DNA of 64,000 bases from Niabella drilacis (GTDB lineage Bacteria > Bacteroidota > Bacteroidia > Chitinophagales > Chitinophagaceae): NCBI RefSeq assembly GCF_900101395.1, contig NZ_FMZO01000001.1:740636-804635 (forward strand). The letters are read 5' to 3'. This document shows positions 25,335 through 31,799 of this stretch, one piece after another. The translations under genes were made by a program, and so were the position numbers. A model generated the notes under the pieces. That model was not told the DNA's origin. It searched no databases and saw nothing but the letters and a program-made list of their open reading frames with translations. The stretch's first letter is position 1; the number at the start of each line of letters is the position of its first letter.

Positions 25335-25653
25335 GATAGCTATCGCATGCGCGTCAAGATAAAAAACAGGTCTATTGTCATAAAATGTAGTATGAATAAG
25401 CCTTTGGAGGCCGAAAAGGGCCTGATCTTTTGATAGCAGGCGCAGCGCGCCGCAAATAATGGTAACCAGAACTCCCAGGGACTTGCCCGTAGCCGCAGCG
25501 CGGCGGGAATCTTTTCGGGGGAGACTTATATTACCGGTGCACTGCACCTCTGTTCCATCTCCTGTTCGTTGCTAATAAAGGCAACGCTGCGCTGCAGCTT
25601 TGGCCTTTGACCACTATTCCCAAAATTAACCTGACGCGCATGCGATAGCTATC
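25335..25653. repeat. 319-bp segment bounded by a perfect 22-bp inverted repeat
   Basis: GATAGCTATCGCATGCGCGT (and two more bases) at 25335-25356 is the exact inverse of 25632-25653. Inside lie several GC-rich hairpins and a part (25397-25466, minus strand) that resembles 60207-60280. It separates the Arg-like from the Trp-like element, so I read it as a dispersed, MITE-like or REP-like insertion. No target-site duplication is evident. Confidence 0.6.
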
Positions 25654-25779
25654 GGGAGTACCTTCCTCGTCCCGTCTTCATCGGGATGCATCGACCAGTG
25701 CTGCCAAAGCACTTTTTGACGGCATCGCCGGATTTGAAGCAGCAACCTGTTGCGTATGACGCAACTGCGCAGTTTCTTG

Positions 25780-25852
25780 TTGGTTTAGCAGGATTCGAAC
25801 CCGCATTTCCTCATTCGTAATGAGGCGTTCTGTTCCCTTGAACTATAAACCA
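25780..25852 (-). tRNA. tRNA-Arg(ACG)-like element
   Basis: A 73-nt cloverleaf on the minus strand with perfect stems: acceptor TGGTTTA/TAAACCA, D-arm GTTC/GAAC, anticodon arm CCTCA-TTACGAA-TGAGG (anticodon ACG), T-arm GCGGG-TTCGAAT-CCTGC (one G-U). Discriminator A; CCA is not encoded in full. The first pair is U1-A72, unusual for tRNA-Arg. The next base downstream begins a hairpin-rich spacer (GTTGCGT-CAT-ACGCAAC at about 25748-25764). Confidence 0.75.
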
Positions 25853-25864
25853 GCATCTGAAATG

Positions 25865-25958
25865 GTACGGCTTTCAGATTTGAACTGAAAACGATCATGC
25901 GCTACTTACCTTTCAGAAAGAAAGGGGAATGATCATGTTACCCTTACACCAAGCCGTA
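25865..25958 (-). ncRNA. tRNA-like element with 30-nt anticodon loop
   Basis: A 94-nt minus-strand structure: acceptor TACGGCT/AGCCGTA (7 of 7), U8, D-arm GTGT-AAGGGTA-ACAT, anticodon stem ATCAT/ATGAT (extended by a G-C pair), T-arm TTCAG-TTCAAAT-CTGAA. The expected 7-nt anticodon loop is replaced by 30 nt that holds its own hairpin CCTTTC-TTTCT-GAAAGG. The acceptor and D-arm recall tRNA-Gln. It could be an interrupted tRNA, or a mimic with a remodelled anticodon arm. Confidence 0.65.
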
Positions 25959-25960
25959 TT

Positions 25961-26033
25961 GGTTGACCCCGGGACTCGAACCCTGTTCTCCACAGTCACA
26001 ATGTGGTGTTTTACCTGTTAAACCAGGGCCAAC
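25961..26033 (-). tRNA. tRNA-His(GUG)-like element
   Basis: A 73-nt minus-strand cloverleaf: acceptor GTTGGCC/GGTCAAC, D-arm GTTT-AACAGGTA-AAAC, anticodon arm CCACA-TTGTGAC-TGTGG (anticodon GTG), T-loop TTCGAGT, C73 as in tRNA-His. One extra base sits between acceptor and D-stem and one T-stem pair is mismatched. It lies two bases from the next element, so they must be cut from one precursor if they mature. A hairpin at 26036-26065 abuts its 5' end. Confidence 0.65.
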
Positions 26034-26035
26034 AT

Positions 26036-26065
26036 AAACACCCCGCTGCATCCGCGGGCGTGTTT
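26036..26065. other. strong hairpin at the 5' side of the tRNA-His-like element
   Basis: AAACACCCCGC pairs with GCGGGCGTGTTT (one bulged C) around a 7-base loop. On the plus strand it is followed by TTTTCTCCTTTT and could act as a terminator; on the minus strand, the direction of the locus, it ends three bases before the tRNA-His-like element. Confidence 0.55.
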
Positions 26066-26088
26066 TCTCCTTTTCTGCAACTAATCAG

Positions 26089-26223
26089 TTATCGCAACCT
26101 TACGGAAGCCGGATCATCGATCTTGGGTGCAACCGGATCCGCTGTAGTGCCGGTTGTTTTTTTGCCGCCGGCAATTTTTTCTGCAATAAATACCAGCAGT
26201 ATGATGATAAAAATGATGTTCAT
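26089..26223 (-). CDS. 44-aa small membrane protein with strong Shine-Dalgarno site
   Basis: A short frame in the leader of the leftward unit. The start at 26223 is preceded by AAAAGGAGG with a 6-base spacer, a near-perfect Shine-Dalgarno sequence, which is rare in Bacteroidota. The peptide begins MNIIFIIILLVFIAEKIAGG, one short membrane helix, followed by a soluble tail rich in Thr, Pro and Asp. It lies between an intrinsic terminator (26243-26274) and the tRNA-like array. It could be a small membrane protein, a toxin-like peptide or a leader peptide. No family recognised. Confidence 0.55.
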   Translation of the reverse strand: MNIIFIIILLVFIAEKIAGGKKTTGTTADPVAPKIDDPASVRLR

Positions 26224-26242
26224 GGTACACCTCCTTTTGTGT

Positions 26243-26274
26243 AATAAAAAACCCGGCCTTCCAGGACCGGGTTT
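26243..26274 (-). terminator. intrinsic terminator upstream of the small membrane ORF
   Basis: On the minus strand AAACCCGG and CCGGGTTT form a perfect stem around a 10-base loop, then TTTTTATT. It would end transcripts from 26615, or act as an attenuator ahead of the 44-aa frame and the tRNA-like array. Confidence 0.8.
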
Positions 26275-26293
26275 GCTACATCGTCATGTTTTT

Positions 26294-26440
26294 TTATACA
26301 TGAAGCTTTGTAAAAAACTCCGGTTCCCGTTTTTTCGATTTACGAATACGCAGATGCATAGCTCCGCCATTAGTCTGGCTGGAGACGGGTATCATCATTG
26401 TAAATCGAGGGAATGGGGTTGTTCGATTCATTGATTCCAT
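26294..26440 (-). CDS. possible 48-aa small basic protein
   Basis: An open frame between two intrinsic terminators, starting MESMNRTTPFPRFTMM and ending in a basic stretch RIRKSKKREPEFF. There is no Shine-Dalgarno site and no recognised family. The ATG lies only four bases after the T-tract of the terminator at 26444-26471, so it would be translated only from read-through transcripts. Weak call. Confidence 0.25.
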   Translation of the reverse strand: MESMNRTTPFPRFTMMIPVSSQTNGGAMHLRIRKSKKREPEFFTKLHV

Positions 26441-26443
26441 ATA

Positions 26444-26471
26444 AATAAAAACCCCGCAATTGCTTGCGGGG
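26444..26471 (-). terminator. intrinsic terminator ending a short leader RNA
   Basis: On the minus strand CCCCGCAA-GCAA-TTGCGGGG is a perfect 8-bp stem followed by TTTTTATTTA. With the promoter at 26615-26645 it defines a transcript of about 165 nt. Confidence 0.85.
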
Positions 26472-26608
26472 CCTGAATTTTATTAAAAAATTATTTCTAA
26501 CTTTCTACAGCAAATGCCCCGCAACGCGTATTCAGTCCTATCGGGCTGAACCACGCTTTTGTTTCAATATGTAAATTCTTGCGTTGCATTTTAATTTTTT
26601 TTTATTTG
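26446..26608 (-). ncRNA. predicted short structured RNA, or attenuated leader
   Basis: Bounded by the promoter at 26615-26645 and the terminator at 26444-26471. In it GCAACGC (26579-26585) pairs with GCGTTGC (26519-26525), enclosing a TTCAG...CTGAA hairpin. There is no reading frame of note. It may be a stand-alone small RNA or the attenuated 5' end of the long leftward transcript. Confidence 0.5.
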
Positions 26609-26614
26609 CGTATG

Positions 26615-26645
26615 CAAAGTTGTAAATCCTTTTTTATATAGCAAA
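26615..26645 (-). promoter_or_regulatory. promoter of the second tRNA-like array and 257-aa/YkuK/AAA unit
   Basis: On the minus strand TTTG (26642-26645), a 19-base spacer and CAACTTTG (26615-26622). The -7 box differs from TAnnTTTG only in its first base, as does the box of the slipin leader (CAGCTTTG). The 23-bp operator palindrome is absent here. Confidence 0.6.
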
Positions 26646-26909
26646 ATTTTTTCTGATATTTTTTTAAGAAAGTTAAAGAATGGATGTTGTGTTCTGGACT
26701 GTTGTAATATATGATCTTCGATTGGCAACGATCTTCGTGTTCTTTTTTTTTCTCTCTTTTCTTCTGCCGGAGTCATGTATCGCGTCGATGATATGGCCCC
26801 TGCCTGATGGGAGTCTGCACAATGATATCTGCGGTAAATGGAAGTATATGTACCTTCAGCTGGCGCGCTACCGGGATTGATTTATTTTTGAAGCAAAACA
26901 GAACCACCC
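26646..26909. other. intergenic region, no gene supported
   Basis: AT-rich DNA between the leftward promoter and the GNAT gene. A 66-codon frame at 26680-26880 has no start context or family features and is not called. Confidence 0.3.
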
Positions 26910-27338
26910 ATGATAACAATAAAACAAATCAACATGCAGGGTCCACTCTACAAACAGGAGCAGGATCTGCGGAACCGTATTTTGTTACGCCCCATTGGGT
27001 TGCCGGATCATGGTTGGGAGATGGACGATCATAAGGCCTGGCATTTTGTAGCAGTGGAGAACGAACAGGTTATCGGATGCGTGATCCTGGTGCCGCTTGA
27101 AGAAGGACAATCCCAATTAAAGCAGATGGCGGTTGAAACAATGTTTCAATCCAAAGGGATCGGGCGATTGTTAATAACAGCTTTACTTAGGTTTGCAAAA
27201 AAACAGCAGCTGGCGGCGATTGTGTGTCATGCACAGGACACCGCCATTCCCTTTTATGTAAAAAATGGTTTTGAAATTTATGGTGAACCTTTTGTGGAAG
27301 TGGGCGTACCGCACCATCCGATGCGGATCACGCTATGA
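26910..27338 (+). CDS. GNAT family N-acetyltransferase
   Basis: 142 residues. The acetyl-CoA motif is KQMAVETMFQSKGIGRLLI (V-shaped strand and Q/RxxGxG/A loop), with VIGCVILVPL before it and FYVKNGFEIYG after it, as in small GNAT enzymes. The N-terminal RNRILLRPIGLP recalls the ElaA/YjcF subgroup. Substrate unknown. It stands outside the RNA-repair-like island, transcribed away from it. Confidence 0.85.
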   Translation: MITIKQINMQGPLYKQEQDLRNRILLRPIGLPDHGWEMDDHKAWHFVAVENEQVIGCVILVPLEEGQSQLKQMAVETMFQSKGIGRLLITALLRFAKKQQLAAIVCHAQDTAIPFYVKNGFEIYGEPFVEVGVPHHPMRITL

Positions 27339-27360
27339 ACCGATGACCTTCGGAAATTGA

Positions 27361-27969
27361 TTAGTGAATCCGGTCCCCACGCAGCTCCATTTCCTGCATG
27401 ATCACCGCTTCATGTGCCAGCCATTCGGCCCAGCGTTTCCGTACCTGTTCTTTTTGGAGATAGGTTTCTGCCAACTCAATAAAGAGGGTATAGTGGCCGG
27501 CCTCGCTTTCCATAAAGCGCCGGTAAAATTTGCTCATATAGGCATCGTTCAATCCTTCGCTCAGCCGTTTAAACCGTTCACAGCTCCGGGCCTCGATCAT
27601 GGCCATCGTTAATAGCTTGTCGAGAAAGAATTCGTCGGGACTTCCGCCTTTAGCCTGGAACAGCAATAGGGCATTTACATATTCATCTTTTCGCTGGCGT
27701 CCCAGTTTTAAGCCTCTTTTTTCAAGTTCTTGCAATACGAGCCGGAAATGGCCCCATTCTTCTGTAACGATCGGGGCAAGTGATTTTACCAGTTGCGCTT
27801 TATCGCTGTAACGCTGAATAAGGGAAATGCAGCTGGTTGCTGCCTTCTGTTCGCAATAGGCGTGATCGGTTAAAATTGCTTCCAACGAGATCTCTGCGAG
27901 GTTTACCCAGCGCGGATCCGTGGGCAGCTGTAAGCCTAAGATGTTCTTTGTGTCCTGTGAAAGTTCCAT
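27361..27969 (-). CDS. miaE: tRNA-(ms2io6A)-hydroxylase MiaE
   Basis: 202 residues from the ATG at 27969 (MELSQDTKNILGLQLPTDP); an upstream in-frame reading from 28062 adds 31 residues of no clear meaning. The ferritin-like di-iron motifs are seen: a Glu in NLAEISLEAIL, DHAYCEQKAA, VTEEWGHFRLVL (ExxH), EARSCERF and ESEAGHYTLF (ExxH). MiaE hydroxylates the isopentenyl group of the modified A37 beside the anticodon in tRNAs reading UNN codons. Bacteroidota MiaE-like proteins share these motifs. Confidence 0.88.
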   Translation of the reverse strand: MELSQDTKNILGLQLPTDPRWVNLAEISLEAILTDHAYCEQKAATSCISLIQRYSDKAQLVKSLAPIVTEEWGHFRLVLQELEKRGLKLGRQRKDEYVNALLLFQAKGGSPDEFFLDKLLTMAMIEARSCERFKRLSEGLNDAYMSKFYRRFMESEAGHYTLFIELAETYLQKEQVRKRWAEWLAHEAVIMQEMELRGDRIH

Positions 27970-28243
27970 ATGCAGCGAAATTAATGAAATTATACCCGGG
28001 TTGGTGTGCATTGTTTCAAAGCGTTTATGCCGGCATACCGGCTCTTTGTTTACATGCAGCAATGATCCTGTGATAACTGCAGCGCCGGTATTTTATATAG
28101 TGCATCTAATCAGGGGGGCGCCCGTTTCAAACCAGGGGATTGGGGAACTACCTGAAAAAGGTGAGTATCTCCGGATTGTGAGCGGATTTGTGTATTTTAT
28201 TCCCTATTTTTTTTTACTTTAGACGAAAAATACAACGTTGCTT

Positions 28244-28651
28244 ATGTTTATTTTGAATCCACGTCTTGCTGCTGATATATTTGAAGGAGAGTATATTATT
28301 GCTAATCTGGATACAGGGTTGTATTACAGCGTGCAGGGGCTCGCCGTTTCGCTGCTCAATGCGCTGCCTTTTGAGGATGAAGCCGATCTTGTCCGTTCTT
28401 TTTGTGAAAGTCTGCCACAGCATGCTGCTGTTATTGAAGCCGAGCTCATACCTGTTTTTCGTCAGTTACTGGATGAAGATATTGTCCGCAGCGTTGAAGG
28501 TGCGGGCATCACAGCCAGGGCCCGGCCGGATGCTCCCGTGGCATATCAACCCCCGAAATTTAATAAATATGCCGATATGCAGGATCTGCTGATGTTAGAC
28601 CCGATCCATGATGTTGATGAGGAAGGTTGGGTGGTACAGAAGGAATCCTAA
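28244..28651 (+). CDS. PqqD family peptide-modification chaperone-like protein
   Basis: 135 residues from the ATG at 28244. The first 90 residues fit the PqqD fold (IFEGEYIIANLDTGLYYSV, AVSLLNALP, RSFCESLP). PqqD-like proteins carry a precursor peptide to its modifying enzyme. The C-terminal 30 residues are an extension with NKYADMQDLLMLDPIHDV followed by DEEGW, which I recall as a common tail in PqqD-like proteins of similar clusters. It is the first of six genes on the same strand that overlap or nearly touch. No short precursor peptide gene is seen beside it. Confidence 0.75.
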   Translation: MFILNPRLAADIFEGEYIIANLDTGLYYSVQGLAVSLLNALPFEDEADLVRSFCESLPQHAAVIEAELIPVFRQLLDEDIVRSVEGAGITARARPDAPVAYQPPKFNKYADMQDLLMLDPIHDVDEEGWVVQKES

Positions 28652-29723
28652 AAATACAGTTGTTTTGAATCTTAATGATTATTTTTCCCGCCTGCTTTCT
28701 TTGTTTACCGCATTGCCCGCTTATCGTACTGACAGTTTATTGCTGGCCGGCAGAAGTGTGTGCCTGAATACCCCTTCAGAAGTCTTACATAGCAGGCTGA
28801 TCCCTGCGCTGTCACATCTCCTGGTTGATTCCGGGGACACTGCCGCAGCGCTGACCATCTGGTATGCGGTAGATGCAGACCTGCCTGGTAAGGTAACGGC
28901 GCCGCCCTGGTCCGGATTTAATGCGCAGGGGTTCAATACAACATTGGATCAGGAGGGAGTGCAGATCTTCTTTCAACCCTGGCAACGACAGGTCTTCCTG
29001 TATTCAAGACAAAAACGTACGGGTATTTACTGGGTGCAGACGCCGGAAGACCTGCCCTGGTGGGAAGCCAGTTTCCCTTTCCGGGTCATTTTTCATTTCT
29101 GGACGCGGGATCTGCCCGCACAGCTGGTGCATGCCGGCGCTATTGCCAAAGGGGGCAAAGGGGTATTGATCACGGGCCCCAGCGGATCGGGGAAGTCTAC
29201 ATCCTGTCTTACCCTGTTGCGCTGCGGTTACCAGTACCTGGGTGACGATTATGTATGGGTAGAGTTAGGAGAAGGTCTGAAAGTATATACGCTTTATCAA
29301 ACGGCCAAGGTGGAGCCGGAAAACCTGAGGAAGCGCTTTCCTGATTGGATGCGGCATGTTGTTAATAAAGAATTACTGGGGCAGCAAAAAGCCATTTTTT
29401 ATATCAGGGAATTATGGCAGGATTCGTTTATTACTGTTGCGGATCTAAGTGCCATTTTATTACCCAGGGTCATGCATCAGGAGCACTCCGTTTTTGAGCG
29501 TATAAGACCCACCCAGGCGTTGTTGGCTATGGCGCCCACCACCTTGCATCATTTGCCGCATCACCGTGAGGCGGCCTATCAGAAAATGATGCAGCTCAGC
29601 GCGGTCCTGCCTGGTTTCCGGTGGAATCTGGGAACGGATCCTAAACAGTTTGAACAATCATTTGACCAATTATATTCAGATGCATTATCCCAGGATCAGT
29701 GTTATCATACCCACGCACAATAA
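28608..29723 (+). CDS. HPr kinase-like (HprK-related) protein
   Basis: Up to 371 residues; the start is uncertain, because the ATG at 28608 gives a 44-base overlap with the PqqD-like gene, while a TTG at 28665 would avoid it. The P-loop GPSGSGKSTS near residue 190 and LGDDYVWV match HPr kinase/phosphorylase-like proteins. The context is not sugar regulation. HprK-like kinases in lasso-peptide and related clusters phosphorylate the peptide, so a peptide kinase role is likely but inferred. Cytoplasmic. Confidence 0.78.
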   Translation: MMLMRKVGWYRRNPKNTVVLNLNDYFSRLLSLFTALPAYRTDSLLLAGRSVCLNTPSEVLHSRLIPALSHLLVDSGDTAAALTIWYAVDADLPGKVTAPPWSGFNAQGFNTTLDQEGVQIFFQPWQRQVFLYSRQKRTGIYWVQTPEDLPWWEASFPFRVIFHFWTRDLPAQLVHAGAIAKGGKGVLITGPSGSGKSTSCLTLLRCGYQYLGDDYVWVELGEGLKVYTLYQTAKVEPENLRKRFPDWMRHVVNKELLGQQKAIFYIRELWQDSFITVADLSAILLPRVMHQEHSVFERIRPTQALLAMAPTTLHHLPHHREAAYQKMMQLSAVLPGFRWNLGTDPKQFEQSFDQLYSDALSQDQCYHTHAQ

Positions 29724-31098
29724 CGGCCCGGAGCTTTTTAATGCTTTACAGAGCATCGTTGGGCAGGACCTGGTCTGCAATGGCCGGTGCGAACTGGATA
29801 TCATTGTTGTCAATGATGCGTCCGGGGCCGCTGCCCAGCCGTTTTTACAACAGCTTATGGAACGGTACCCGCAGGTGCGGCTTATTGCTCATGATACGCA
29901 GAAGGGTCCGGCTGCCGCGCGGAATACGGGTATCAGGGCGGCCCGGGGTGAGCTGATTAGTTTCCTGGATGCGGATGATGAATGGCCGTTGAATAAACTC
30001 AGCCTGTTGCTGCCCCTGCTGGAGGATCCGGAGGTGGATGTGGCAGGTGGAAAAATAAAATACCTGTTGCAGGAAGGCACTCCGGAATTGCACATGAGAT
30101 ATGAGGATGATGAAAACAGGCTGAGCCACGTGCACCTGGGAGCCCTGCTGGTACGGGGACGTATCTTTCAACAGGCGTTTTTTTTTGACGAAAGCCTGAA
30201 CTACAGCGAGGATATAGACTGGTGGCTCCGTTTAAAGGAGCAGCAGGTTAAAATTGTGCTTCTGGAGGCAACCACGCTGTTATATCATGTACATGGCAGT
30301 AATATGTCGGTGCACAAAAGTATAAAGGAATTACAACTTTTAAAAGTATTGCATAAAGCCGCGCAGCGCAGAAAAAATAGTATACAAATGAATCACATAC
30401 CTCAGCTGAAGGACTACCGGGTGCAGAAGGAAGATCCATTGATCAGCATCATCCTTCCTCTTTACAATGGAAAAGACCTGGTAATAAAGTCGATCGGGAG
30501 TGTGCTTGATCAAAGCTATCTCAACTGGGAACTGTTGGTGGTTGACGACGGTTCAACCGATGGGGGCGCCGGCTTCATCAGCAGTCGCTATCCGCAGGCC
30601 CGGATCATCCGGCAGGCCAATGCGGGTGTGGCTGCAGCCAGGAATAAAGGCATAGAGAACGCCCGCGGGGAGGTCATCGCTTTTCTCGACCAGGATGATG
30701 AATGGATGCCGGATAAGCTACGCCTGCAGTGGGAGGTGCTTAAACAGGATCCGTATTGTGCATTTGTTACCTGTAACCAGTATTTTGTTTGCGAGCAAGA
30801 TGTTGTGCTGCCGGCCAACTTTAGTGAAAAGCTCCTGGAAGAGCACCGGGGGCTGGTGCCCAGCGCACTGCTGATCCGTAAACAGGCATTGCTGCAGGTG
30901 CATAATTTTGATGAGTCGCTGGATGTGAGCAGCGATTTTGAGCTGATCCGCCGGCTCCGGAAAGCGGGTCTCGGGGAAAAGAATGTTGAGCAGCTGCTCC
31001 TGCGGAAATGGTACCATGGAGCAAATGCCAGCCTCAACAAAGCCGCATTGCGCAAGGAAATACTGGGCTTGCTTCATCGACAAATCAGGAATCAATGA
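29680..31098 (+). CDS. tandem-domain GT2 family glycosyltransferase
   Basis: 472 residues from the ATG at 29680, overlapping the kinase gene by 44 bases. It holds two family 2 glycosyltransferase domains in a row: the first with RISVIIPTHNN, VVNDASG, FLDADDEW, the second with ISIILPLYNGKD, VVDDGSTDGG, FLDQDDEW. The DxD-type acidic motifs for the nucleotide sugar are present in both. Each likely transfers a hexose or similar sugar, perhaps to the product of this cluster. No membrane segment. Confidence 0.88.
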   Translation: MHYPRISVIIPTHNNGPELFNALQSIVGQDLVCNGRCELDIIVVNDASGAAAQPFLQQLMERYPQVRLIAHDTQKGPAAARNTGIRAARGELISFLDADDEWPLNKLSLLLPLLEDPEVDVAGGKIKYLLQEGTPELHMRYEDDENRLSHVHLGALLVRGRIFQQAFFFDESLNYSEDIDWWLRLKEQQVKIVLLEATTLLYHVHGSNMSVHKSIKELQLLKVLHKAAQRRKNSIQMNHIPQLKDYRVQKEDPLISIILPLYNGKDLVIKSIGSVLDQSYLNWELLVVDDGSTDGGAGFISSRYPQARIIRQANAGVAAARNKGIENARGEVIAFLDQDDEWMPDKLRLQWEVLKQDPYCAFVTCNQYFVCEQDVVLPANFSEKLLEEHRGLVPSALLIRKQALLQVHNFDESLDVSSDFELIRRLRKAGLGEKNVEQLLLRKWYHGANASLNKAALRKEILGLLHRQIRNQ

Positions 31099-31799
31099 AC
31101 GCACCCCTGATAGATGTTATTATAGCCGTGTATAATGGTCAGAAATTTATCGGTGAGGCTATTGCATCGGTGCAGGCTCAAACCTGCAAAGCGTTGCGGA
31201 TCCTTGTTGCGGATGATGGTTCTGAAGATCAGACGGCGACTATCGTTGAATCCCTGATGGCAGCTGATCAGCGTATCGAGTTATTAAAATATCCGCACCG
31301 GGGGGTATCCGCTACACTCAATGCGGCTATTGCGCAGGGCTCGGCACCCTTTATCGCTTTTTTGGACGCGGATGATTTATGGAACAATGAAAAGTTAGAA
31401 AAGCAGATGGAGGCCCTGCTTGAGGATACGGCCGATATATGTTTTTGTATGATCCGTGAATTTGAGACCCTGGCCGGTAAAGGAGCGGCTATACAGCAGG
31501 CCCGGCCGGAGCCTTTAAAGGGATATTCGAAAACGGCCTTCCTTGGGAAGCGGGTGCTCTTTGAGACTTATGGCGGTTTTGATGAGCAGGTTTCGATCGG
31601 CGATTTTGTTGAGTGGTTCAGCCGGGTTATAAGGGCGGGGGGAAAGGAGATCCTGCTGAGCGAGGTACTGGCTTACCGACGGATACACGATCATAACACA
31701 ACCCTTGGTGTGGATAAAACAGCTTTCCTGGGATTGATAAAAGCGCATTTAGACAAAAAAAGAAAACCGGATGTTCATGCCCAGGGATCGGATCAGTAA
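31095..31799 (+). CDS. GT2 family glycosyltransferase
   Basis: 234 residues from the ATG at 31095, which overlaps the previous stop as ATGA, a sign of translational coupling. GT2 motifs: IDVIIAVYNGQKFIGEAIAS, VADDGSEDQT, FLDADDLW. It is shorter than the two-domain neighbour, with a small C-terminal part ending in YRRIHDHNTT, a region that often closes GT2 folds. Likely a third glycosyl transfer in the same pathway. Confidence 0.88.
   Translation: MNAPLIDVIIAVYNGQKFIGEAIASVQAQTCKALRILVADDGSEDQTATIVESLMAADQRIELLKYPHRGVSATLNAAIAQGSAPFIAFLDADDLWNNEKLEKQMEALLEDTADICFCMIREFETLAGKGAAIQQARPEPLKGYSKTAFLGKRVLFETYGGFDEQVSIGDFVEWFSRVIRAGGKEILLSEVLAYRRIHDHNTTLGVDKTAFLGLIKAHLDKKRKPDVHAQGSDQ

Noticed and set aside
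25287..25547. Leftward 86-codon frame in the inverted-repeat segment
   Set aside because: It runs through palindromic repeat DNA that also occurs at 60207-60280, so the frame is a by-product of the repeat.
25654..25740. A tRNA-Phe-like anticodon hairpin (TCCCG-ATGAAGA-CGGGA) and a T-loop-like TTCAAAT in permuted order
   Set aside because: The T-stem closing pair is C-C, the acceptor strands share only about four pairs, and the hairpin resembles a common palindromic repeat (ATCCCGATG...CGGGA). I do not count it as a tRNA-like element.
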